Source: Acidimicrobiales bacterium
Lineage (GTDB): Bacteria > Actinomycetota > Acidimicrobiia > Acidimicrobiales > SZUA-35
DNA length: 64,000 bases
Direction: 5' to 3'
Assembly: GCA_028285495.1 (NCBI GenBank)
Contig: JANQPB010000014.1
Location: 415,689-479,688 of the forward strand
Position numbers and translations under genes: made by a program. Positions within the stretch are counted from its first letter, which is position 1, and each line of letters opens with the position of its first letter. The notes beneath the pieces were generated by a model. That model was not told the DNA's origin and did not search any database. It was given only the letters and a program-made list of their open reading frames with translations. Positions 8,323 to 14,868 of the stretch are shown here, piece by piece.

Positions 8323-9147
8323 TCAGCGGCCCTCGAAGACCGGGTCCCGCTTGTCGACGAAGGCCTGTGACGCCTCCTTGTGGTCGGCGGTGGTGCCCGT
8401 GTGCCGGTGGTGGGTCGACTCGAGCTCGAGCAGCGTGTCGAGCTCGCCGGTGAGCGCCCGGTTGATGTTCTCCTTCATGTAGCGGAAGGCGATCGGCGGG
8501 CCGGCGGCCAGCCGAGCGGCCAGGCCACGCCACGCCGACTCGTAGTCGTCGGCGCCGACCACGTCGTTCACGATGCCGAGGTCGAGGGCGGTGGTCATGT
8601 CCATCCGCTCGGGCAGGAAGTACAGCTCCTTGGCCTTGGCCGGACCGACGAGCCGGGTCAGGAACCACGTGCCGCCGTAGTCGCCGGCCAGGCCGACCCG
8701 GGCGAAGGCCGTCGTGAGGACGGCGGTGTCGACCGCGATCCGCAGGTCGCAGGCGAGGGCGAGCGACAGGCCGGCCCCGGCGGCCGGGCCGGGCAGCGCG
8801 GCCAGCGTCGGCTTCGGCATGTGGAACAGCGCCCCGGACGTCCGCTTGTGGCTGAGCCGCTGCTCGTGGACCCCGGCGTCCCACGACGAGGACCCGCCGC
8901 CGGCCCCGTCACCCTCGGCGAAGCCCTTCACGTCGCCGCCGGCGCAGAACGCCCCACCGGCGCCGGTCAGCACGACGCAACGGACGTCGGCGGCCACCTC
9001 GACGTCGGCCAGCGCCAGGGCCAGCCCGCTGAGCATGTCGTCGGTCAGCGCGTTGCGGCGCTCGGGCCGGTCCATCGTGATCACGGCGACGCCATCGTCC
9101 ACCTCGGCGGTCAGGTGCTCGGACCCGGTGTCGATCGTCCTGCTCAT
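8323..9147 (-). CDS. Enoyl-CoA hydratase/isomerase family protein
   Basis: A 274-residue crotonase-fold enzyme acting on acyl-CoA thioesters in the cytoplasm. The oxyanion-hole region GAGGAFCAGGDVKGF (near 65-79) and the second loop GPAAGAGLSLALACDLRIA (near 125-143) are clear, as is FARVGLAGDYGGTWFLTRLV. The usual first catalytic Glu of bona fide hydratases is not obvious: the segment reads RVGLAGDYGGTW, with Asp and Gly where hydratases often have EVTLGxxPGxGGT, so it may be an isomerase, thioesterase-like or other crotonase activity. The start at 9147 (MSRTIDTGSEHL) removes about 105 upstream residues of improbable composition. It shares a divergent 247-bp upstream region with the DUF6529 gene. 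Confidence 0.85.
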   Translation of the reverse strand: MSRTIDTGSEHLTAEVDDGVAVITMDRPERRNALTDDMLSGLALALADVEVAADVRCVVLTGAGGAFCAGGDVKGFAEGDGAGGGSSSWDAGVHEQRLSHKRTSGALFHMPKPTLAALPGPAAGAGLSLALACDLRIAVDTAVLTTAFARVGLAGDYGGTWFLTRLVGPAKAKELYFLPERMDMTTALDLGIVNDVVGADDYESAWRGLAARLAAGPPIAFRYMKENINRALTGELDTLLELESTHHRHTGTTADHKEASQAFVDKRDPVFEGR

Positions 9148-9394
9148 GTCGTCCCCTTCCTGTCGGTCGCGGCGTCGGCCGCCGGCGCCATCGTCGCCGC
9201 GCCCCGATCGTCCATCGCTGGCCGACTCGGCGGCAAGTTCTGCGCCGGGCGGTCGGGGCGGTCGGATTTCTCGACGGATCGCGAACCGGACGACGGAGCC
9301 GGGCGTAGAGGGAGACGCAACGGAGTTGAACCACGCGGCACCCGCCGATCGGCGATGCCCCGGCGTTGACCTCACGCTCGAAAGGACCTCACCC

Positions 9395-9976
9395 ATGCAC
9401 ACCACGACGGTGGGCGCCCCGGCGCCCCCTGCTTCGACGCGCCCGAACAACCGGGCCGTCATCGTCGCCGCCGCAGTCGGTGGCGCGCTGGCCCTCAGCC
9501 TCGGCGTCTACGGCCGGCTGCACACCCCGACCGGTGACACGATCTGGCAGTTCGGCTTTCCCAGCCTGCTGGCCATGAAGGCCTGGTTCACGACCGCAGC
9601 CGTCGTGCTCGGCATCACCCAGGGCCTGTCGGCGGCCTGGATGTGGGGTCGGCTCCCCGGCGTCGGCGACGCCCCGGCCGGCCTGGCCGCCGTGCACCGC
9701 TGGAGCGGGACCGTTGCCTTCCTCGTCACCCTCCCGGTGGCGTACCACTGCCTCTGGGCCCTCGGCTTCCAGGACACGACCACCCGGGTCCTCCTCCACT
9801 CGATCCTCGGCTGCGCCTTCTACGGCGCGCTGGCCACGAAGCTCCTGCTGCTCCGGTCCGAGCGCCTGTCCGGGTGGGTCCTCCCGGCCGCCGGCGGCCT
9901 GCTCGTCGCCGTCCTGACCGGGATCTGGCTGACGTCGTCGCTCTGGTTCTTCACGACCATCGGCTTCCCCTGGTGA
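9395..9976 (+). CDS. DUF6529 family membrane protein
   Basis: A 193-residue membrane protein with about five transmembrane helices. Features seen: LGVYGRLHTPTGDTIWQFGF, LLAMKAWFTTAAVVLGITQG, VHRWSGTVAFLVTLPVAYHC and LHSILGCAFYGALATKLLLL. Histidines near 105, 121 and 137 lie in or beside helices, a layout reminiscent of b-type cytochromes, so haem binding in an electron-transfer chain is possible but unproven. AAAGGA lies upstream of the ATG. It heads a three-gene set with a cupredoxin protein and a COG4315 lipoprotein, both envelope-associated, which supports a redox role at the outer face of the membrane. Confidence 0.78.
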   Translation: MHTTTVGAPAPPASTRPNNRAVIVAAAVGGALALSLGVYGRLHTPTGDTIWQFGFPSLLAMKAWFTTAAVVLGITQGLSAAWMWGRLPGVGDAPAGLAAVHRWSGTVAFLVTLPVAYHCLWALGFQDTTTRVLLHSILGCAFYGALATKLLLLRSERLSGWVLPAAGGLLVAVLTGIWLTSSLWFFTTIGFPW

Positions 9977-10034
9977 GCCGGTCCCTGCCGACCGTCCGAC
10001 CCCCCTCACCCGATCGACCACACGAGAGGACCCC

Positions 10035-10577
10035 ATGTCGACCACACGCACGATGACCCCGACCCTGGCCATCATCCTGGCCGGGGGCCTGGCCGCCGGG
10101 ATCGCCCTGGCCCGCCCGGGCTCCGGCGGACCGTCCAGCTACGGCTCGGCGACCGCCGCCGTCGCCACCGATGCCCCGACCGACCAGGCCGGCGATGCCA
10201 CCGAGGAGACCTACCGGCGGGGCACCCGCACCGCCGGTGGCCGGGGCGGCGCCGAGGCCCCGGCGGCACCGGCCGACCCGGGCGCCGGCAACCAGGCCCC
10301 GGCGGACGACCGGGCCGCCGCACCGGCGGCGGCCACGATCACCATCGAGGGCTTCGCCTTCGACGGCCCGGCGACGGTCGCCCCGGGGGCCACCCTCACC
10401 GTCGTCAACAACGACGGCGCCCCCCACACGCTGACCTTCCGCTCGGGTGAGGTCGACACCGGTGACCTCGCCGGCGGCGCCACCGCGACCGTGACCGCAC
10501 CGACCGCCCCCGGTACCTACGACTTCTTCTGCGAGATCCACCCCTCGATGGAGGGCTCGATCACCGTCGCCCCCTGA
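10035..10577 (+). CDS. Membrane-anchored cupredoxin (blue copper) protein
   Basis: A 180-residue protein with one N-terminal transmembrane anchor (about 9-27), an Ala/Pro/Gly-rich linker (30-100) and a C-terminal cupredoxin domain (about 105-180). The type 1 copper ligands are visible: His in NNDGAPHTLTF, then Cys, His and Met in DFFCEIHPSMEG. It should carry single electrons on the outer face of the cytoplasmic membrane. GAGAGGA precedes the ATG. It lies between DUF6529 and COG4315 genes with gaps of 58 and 49 bp, suggesting co-transcription. Confidence 0.88.
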   Translation: MSTTRTMTPTLAIILAGGLAAGIALARPGSGGPSSYGSATAAVATDAPTDQAGDATEETYRRGTRTAGGRGGAEAPAAPADPGAGNQAPADDRAAAPAAATITIEGFAFDGPATVAPGATLTVVNNDGAPHTLTFRSGEVDTGDLAGGATATVTAPTAPGTYDFFCEIHPSMEGSITVAP

Positions 10578-10626
10578 TCCGACCGACCCCGACACCAAGC
10601 AACGCCAACACCAAAGGAGAATCCCC

Positions 10627-11625
10627 ATGCGTTTCCGCACCCCCGCCCTGGCCAGCGCCCTCGGGCTGGCCCTCGTCCTCGCCGCCTGCGGTGGCGACGA
10701 CACCACGACGGCCGCCCCGGCCGCCGCCACCGACGCCGCCCCGGCGGCCGCCCCGGCCGACGACGGCCCCGCCACCATCGACGTGCTCTCCGGCGACTCG
10801 GACCTCGGTCCGATCCTCGTCGGTCCGGACGGACTCAGCCTCTACGGCTTCACCAACGACGTCGACGCCATCAGCACCTGCTACGGCACCTGCGCCGACG
10901 CCTGGCCCCCGGTCATCGTCAGCGACGACTGGACCGCCGGCCCCGGGCTCGACTTCGGCATCTTCGCCACCACCGTCCGCGAGGACGGACAGCGCCAGCT
11001 CGTCGCCGGTCGCTGGCCGCTGTACTGGTTCGCCGGCGACGCCGTACCCGGCGACGTCAACGGCCAGGGCTCCGGCGACGTCTGGTTCGCCGTCGACGTC
11101 GACGGCACCCTGATCACCGACGACGCCGACGGCGAGGCCCCGGCCGACACCGACGACTCGGGTGCGGCCGACGCCGCGTCCGACGGCAGCGCCGCCGACG
11201 ACGCCAGCTCGGGCGACGGCTACGGCGACGACTCGGCCGCGGCCGACGACGCCGGCAGCGGTGCCGACGTGGCCGCCCCGGTCGCCGCCGCCGAGACCGA
11301 GCTCGGCTCGGTCCTGGTCGACGGCGCCGGGCTGACCCTCTACGGCTTCCTGCCCGACCGCGACGCCGGTGGCCCGACCTGCGACGATGCGTGCGCCGAC
11401 GCCTGGCCCCCGGTCTTCGTCGACGGTCCCGACCTGCCGGCCGGGCTCGACCCCGACGTCTTCTCGGTCATGACCCGCACCGACGGCTCGCACCAGCTGG
11501 CGGCCGGCATCTGGCCGCTGTACCGCTTCGCCGGCGACGCCGCCCCCGGCGACGTCAACGGTCAGGGCTCGGGCGACGTCTGGTTCGCCGCCACCCCGGA
11601 CGGGAAGCTGATCGGCGCTCCCTGA
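10627..11625 (+). CDS. COG4315 repeat lipoprotein
   Basis: A 332-residue secreted lipoprotein: signal peptide ending in a lipobox LVLAACGG (Cys near 22), a short low-complexity linker, then two copies of the COG4315 'secreted repeat' at about 55-165 and 220-330. Each copy has a LYGF(T/L) start, a Cys pair (CYGTCADAWPP; CDDACADAWPP), a GxWPLYxFAGDA segment and PGDVNGQGSGDVWFA. An Asp/Ala-rich linker joins the two. Family function is unknown; such lipoproteins are commonly found beside electron-transfer proteins. A strong AAAGGAG site lies 6-7 bp before the ATG. The gene probably ends the DUF6529-cupredoxin operon, terminated at the palindrome near 11750. Confidence 0.85.
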   Translation: MRFRTPALASALGLALVLAACGGDDTTTAAPAAATDAAPAAAPADDGPATIDVLSGDSDLGPILVGPDGLSLYGFTNDVDAISTCYGTCADAWPPVIVSDDWTAGPGLDFGIFATTVREDGQRQLVAGRWPLYWFAGDAVPGDVNGQGSGDVWFAVDVDGTLITDDADGEAPADTDDSGAADAASDGSAADDASSGDGYGDDSAAADDAGSGADVAAPVAAAETELGSVLVDGAGLTLYGFLPDRDAGGPTCDDACADAWPPVFVDGPDLPAGLDPDVFSVMTRTDGSHQLAAGIWPLYRFAGDAAPGDVNGQGSGDVWFAATPDGKLIGAP

Positions 11626-11698
11626 TCGATGCTCCGCCGATCGGCACTCGCCGACCGGTGGGAGGACCGCATCGCCGCTCGACCGACCACCTCGCCGC

Positions 11699-12604
11699 TT
11701 GGACGCGGAGCGGCGTCCGCATCCAACACGGCGGAGGGGCCGGCACCCGATCGGGTGCCGGCCCCGAACGCGTCCCGGTCGTCGAACGACGCCCCCAACG
11801 GGACCCCGACCGGCGCTGACCTCGCTCGCCGCCGTCGCCGGCTACTCGCCACACCACTTCCACCGCGTCTTCAAGCAGGCGACCGGGGAGACGGTGTCCG
11901 AGTTCACGAGGCGGGCCCGGCTCGAGCGGGCGGTGCAGCTCATGCGGGGCTCGCCGACCAGGGAGCTCGGTTCGATCTCGGCCGAGGTCGGCTTCGCCAC
12001 CCCGTCCGATTTCGCCCGCGTGTTCCGGGCCCGGTACGGGCGCACGCCGAGCTCGTGGGACCGGGTCTCGGTGCTCGGACCCGTCGACCCGACGGCCGGG
12101 GCCATCGGCACCGGCGCGCCGAGCCCGGCCCAACCGGTGCTGGTGCGGCGAGGGACCGCTCGGGTTGCCTTCGTCCGCGTTCGCGACCCGTGGCGCGACG
12201 ACCGCCTGGCCGCCGGCTACGACCGTCTCATCCGCTGGCTGGCCCGCCGTGGCGTCGGGCCGGAGGTCGGCGAGTTGGTCGGCCTGAGCTGGGAGAGCGC
12301 CAAGGCCACGCCGCAGCCACAGCTCACCTACGACCTGGGCGTGACCGTCGGCCCGCACGTCGAGGCCGACGGCGAGATCGGGATCCACGAGCTGGCGGCG
12401 GGCCGGGCGGTCGAGATCCACTGCACGACGCTGCCCGAGACGGCCGCGGCCTGGGAGCACCTCTACAACGTGTGGCTGCCGACCTCGTGCTGGGAGCCGG
12501 CCGACGGCCCGGCCATGAAGCGATTCCGGCGGCGACCGGAGACCATCGACGCCTCGGCCTGGGACGTCGACTGCTCGATCGCCGTCCGCCCCCGCTGGCC
12601 TTGA
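11699..12604 (+). CDS. AraC-type regulator with GyrI-like domain, 5' end doubtful
   Basis: The frame encodes an AraC-type double helix-turn-helix from about residue 42 (SLAAVAGYSPHHFHRVFKQ, ETVSEFTRRARLERAVQLM, ISAEVGFATPSDFARVFRA) followed by a GyrI-like effector domain (about 145-301, with RVRDPWRDDRLAAGYDRLI and the C-terminal CWEPADGPAMKRF). Normally about 20 residues including the first helix precede 'LAAVAGYSP'; here the upstream residues are Arg/Pro-rich junk spanning the 30-bp palindrome. The nominal TTG start at 11699 has no ribosome site, and no ATG or GTG lies in frame between the palindrome and the HTH. The gene is therefore either started at a rare codon near 11815 or 5'-truncated. 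The C-terminal domain looks intact, so decay, if real, is recent. Confidence 0.6.
   Translation: MDAERRPHPTRRRGRHPIGCRPRTRPGRRTTPPTGPRPALTSLAAVAGYSPHHFHRVFKQATGETVSEFTRRARLERAVQLMRGSPTRELGSISAEVGFATPSDFARVFRARYGRTPSSWDRVSVLGPVDPTAGAIGTGAPSPAQPVLVRRGTARVAFVRVRDPWRDDRLAAGYDRLIRWLARRGVGPEVGELVGLSWESAKATPQPQLTYDLGVTVGPHVEADGEIGIHELAAGRAVEIHCTTLPETAAAWEHLYNVWLPTSCWEPADGPAMKRFRRRPETIDASAWDVDCSIAVRPRWP
11736..11765. terminator. 30-bp perfect palindrome, likely terminator
   Basis: Two 15-base arms with no loop, beginning GGGGCCGGCACCCGA and mirrored exactly. As RNA it would fold into a very stable hairpin. It lies 110 bp after the COG4315 stop and within the nominal 5' part of the AraC-type reading frame, so it both suggests termination of the upstream operon and argues that the AraC frame does not really begin at 11699. 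Confidence 0.6.
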
Positions 12605-12683
12605 GCTCGCCCGACCGGGGTCGGCCGGGCAGACCGCAAGATCTCAACAGCACCGAGTCCCTCGCCCGCAGTAGTCCTGTGGC

Positions 12684-13055
12684 ATGGACACCGACAACAA
12701 CACCGACAGCACCCGGCTCGTACGCGACTACCTGGCCGTCGCCGTCCCCGGCCAGCTCCAGCTCGACCGGCTCCGGGGGTTCCTGGCCGACGAGGTCACG
12801 ATCGACGACCCGCTGATGTCGATCGAGGGGGCCGATGCGTTCGTCGCCGCCCTGGAGGCCACCCCGACCGGCGGCGACCAGACGTCGACGGTGCAGGACG
12901 TGGTCGGTCGCGACGACCTGGTGGCGGCCCGGGTCCGCTTCGAGGCCGGTGGGCTGAGCGTGCAGTTCAGCCAGTGGTTCTGGATCGCCGACGGTCGCAT
13001 CGAGCGGATCCAGGTCATCTACGACCCTCGACCCTTCCTGGCCCAGCCCCAGTAG
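12684..13055 (+). CDS. SnoaL-like/NTF2-fold protein
   Basis: A 123-residue protein with the small alpha+beta cone fold of the SnoaL/NTF2-like superfamily: N-terminal helix LVRDYLAVAVPG, then FLADEVTIDDPLMSIEGADAF and the paired C-terminal strands LSVQFSQWFWIADGRIERIQ. Such proteins serve as small enzymes or binding modules; conserved acidic residues around 33-36 could be catalytic but nothing fixes a substrate. It follows the AraC-type gene by 79 bp with its own ATG at 12684. Confidence 0.75.
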   Translation: MDTDNNTDSTRLVRDYLAVAVPGQLQLDRLRGFLADEVTIDDPLMSIEGADAFVAALEATPTGGDQTSTVQDVVGRDDLVAARVRFEAGGLSVQFSQWFWIADGRIERIQVIYDPRPFLAQPQ

Positions 13056-13098
13056 GTCGGCCGACTCGGCCATCCGACCCACCCGTCGGGAAATTCGG

Positions 13099-13125
13099 CT
13101 CAAGGTCTTCGGTCCGCTGGCCGAA
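13099..13125 (+). promoter_or_regulatory. FliA-like promoter before subtilase gene
   Basis: CTCA (13099-13102), 17 bp, then GCCGAA (13120-13125). This matches the CTCA-N15-17-GCCGAA pattern I recall for motility sigma factor FliA in motile actinobacteria, and resembles the general TAAAG-N15-GCCGATAA consensus. It lies 120 bp upstream of the protease start. No sigma factor gene is in the window. Confidence 0.4.
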
Positions 13126-13152
13126 ACATGGTCCTGGACGAAGTGTCGATCC

Positions 13153-13183
13153 GATCGGGCGCAAGCTGGTCGCCTGCCCGATC
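13153..13183 (+). promoter_or_regulatory. Leader hairpin before subtilase gene
   Basis: Perfect 8-bp stem GATCGGGC / GCCCGATC with a 15-nt loop, in the presumed untranslated leader of the subtilase. It is followed at once by GAGCTAGTGGCGAACCCGGC, a motif that recurs nearly unchanged in another intergenic region near 55242. Could be a structured RNA element; no known riboswitch class is recognised. Confidence 0.35.
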
Positions 13184-13245
13184 GAGGAGCTAGTGGCGAA
13201 CCCGGCGTCCCTGTCGTTTCCTCGAACGTCGAGACGGAGGGTTCC

Positions 13246-14781
13246 GTGCCACAGCGATCGACCACACCTCGTACCGATCACCCGACAGCCCGCCGCCGTG
13301 CCGCCCTGGCCGCAGCGGTCGTCATCGCCCTGCTGCTCGGTCTCACCAGCCCGGCCGCCGCCAAGGGCCCGAAGCACGACAAGAAGCACCACGGGTCGTG
13401 CTCGGTCTCGGGCGGCTACTCGGGCAAGGGGACCACCGGCTCGATGTACAACGTCATCGACGAGATCAAGGCCGAGAAGGCCTGGAAGAAGGGCCACACC
13501 GGCGAGGGGATCGACGTCGCCCTGATCGACACCGGCGTCGTGCCGGTCCACGGGCTCGACGGGGCCGACAAGATCGTCAACGGCCCCGACTTCTCGGTCG
13601 AGTCGGCCAGCGACGAGGTCCGCCACCTCGACACCTACGGCCACGGCACCCATCTGGCCGGCATCATCGCCGGCAACGACGTCGACACCGCCGTCGAGGA
13701 GCTCGACGAGGACGAGTTCCAGGGCGTCGCCCCGGACGCCCGCATCGTGAGCGTCAAGGTGGCCGATCACACCGGCGCCGTCGACGTCTCCCAGGTCATC
13801 GCCGCCATCGACTGGGTGGTGGCCAACCGCAACGCCGACGGTCTCAACATCCGGGTCATCAACCTGTCGTACCGGGTCAACAGCGGCCACGGCTACGAAG
13901 ACGACCCGCTGGCCCGAGCCGTGCAGAACGCCTGGAACAACGGGATCGTTGTCGTCGTGGCCGCCGGTAACGACGGCGAGAAGACCAGGAGCCTGCCGAG
14001 CCCGGCCAACGACCCGTTCGTGCTGACCGTCAGCGCCCTGTCGGAGAAGGAGCAGGGCACGACCAACTGCCTCAGCGGCAAGCCGAAGTGGGAGACCACC
14101 TCGTGGGCCAGCGGGGCGGAGAAGAAGAACCGTCAACCCGACCTCTTCGCACCCGGTACGACGATCGTCAGCCTCCGCAACCCGGGCTCGATGATCGACA
14201 CCACCTTCCCGGCCAGCGTGATCGACGAGCGCTTCGCCAAGGCGACCGGCACCTCGCAGTCGGCTGCGGTGGTCTCCGGTGCGGTCGCCGTGCTGCTCGA
14301 CGCCCGACCCGGGCTCACCCCGGACGAGGTGAAGGCCATCCTGCTCGACACGGCCAAGGGCAAGGAGGCCCTCGTCGACCTCGACAAGGCGATCAAGGAG
14401 AAGACCCCCAAGAAGGCCGAGCAGAAGCACGAGCCGTCGAGCGGGCTCGGATCGCTCGAGGTGGCCCGAGGTGGCGAGCACCTGATCGTCGACGGTCAGC
14501 CGCTGACCGGCGAGACCACCCTGTTCGGCCCGTGGTCGCCGGAGGCCTGGGTCGACGCCAGCACCGCCGGCGCGGCGTGGACGGGTTCGAGCTGGACCGG
14601 CTCGTCGTGGACCGGGTCGTCGTGGACCGGCAGCAGCTGGACCGGGTCGTCGTGGACCGGCAGCAGCTGGACCGGCTCGTCGTGGACCGGGTCGTCCTGG
14701 ACCGGCAGCAGCTGGACCGGTTCCACCTGGACCGGGTCGTCGTGGACCGGATCGAGCTGGGCCAGCGCCTTCTGGGAGTAG
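13246..14781 (+). CDS. Secreted subtilisin-like serine protease (S8) with WTGSS repeats
   Basis: A 511-residue secreted protease. Signal peptide (hydrophobic core about 16-33, cut near AAAK) leads to a subtilase domain from about residue 60 to 385, with catalytic Asp95 in VALIDTGV, His133 in GHGTHLAGIIAG and Ser337 in GTSQSAAVVSG, the oxyanion Asn probably in VVVVAAGNDG (Asn near 243). A normal long inhibitory propeptide is absent. The last 70 residues hold about twelve WTGSS pentapeptide repeats ending WASAFWE; such Trp-Ser tails occur in actinobacterial subtilases and may anchor to cell wall or polysaccharide. GTG start with GGAGGG upstream. It is set off from the next gene by a strong hairpin, and a FliA-like promoter upstream suggests link to motility regulation. 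Confidence 0.92.
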   Translation: MPQRSTTPRTDHPTARRRAALAAAVVIALLLGLTSPAAAKGPKHDKKHHGSCSVSGGYSGKGTTGSMYNVIDEIKAEKAWKKGHTGEGIDVALIDTGVVPVHGLDGADKIVNGPDFSVESASDEVRHLDTYGHGTHLAGIIAGNDVDTAVEELDEDEFQGVAPDARIVSVKVADHTGAVDVSQVIAAIDWVVANRNADGLNIRVINLSYRVNSGHGYEDDPLARAVQNAWNNGIVVVVAAGNDGEKTRSLPSPANDPFVLTVSALSEKEQGTTNCLSGKPKWETTSWASGAEKKNRQPDLFAPGTTIVSLRNPGSMIDTTFPASVIDERFAKATGTSQSAAVVSGAVAVLLDARPGLTPDEVKAILLDTAKGKEALVDLDKAIKEKTPKKAEQKHEPSSGLGSLEVARGGEHLIVDGQPLTGETTLFGPWSPEAWVDASTAGAAWTGSSWTGSSWTGSSWTGSSWTGSSWTGSSWTGSSWTGSSWTGSSWTGSTWTGSSWTGSSWASAFWE

Positions 14782-14803
14782 CCCGACCCGGATCCCCGGG
14801 ATC

Positions 14804-14841
14804 GAGCGGGTCGTCGGTCTCCCCTCGCCGGCGACCCGCTC
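14804..14841 (+). terminator. Terminator hairpin after subtilase
   Basis: Ten perfect pairs, GAGCGGGTCG / CGACCCGCTC, extended by an inner TCGG/CCGG (one wobble), around a 10-nt loop, 22 bp after the protease stop. It separates the protease transcript from the GGDEF-EAL gene. Confidence 0.65.
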
Positions 14842-14868
14842 GGGCTCAGCCGGATCAAGGGAGGTCGC

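Noticed and set aside
13153..13215. Cyclic-di-AMP (ydaO) or cyclic-di-GMP riboswitch
   Set aside because: Only a short resemblance to a GAACCC stretch; the G-rich core and the other conserved segments of either class are missing.
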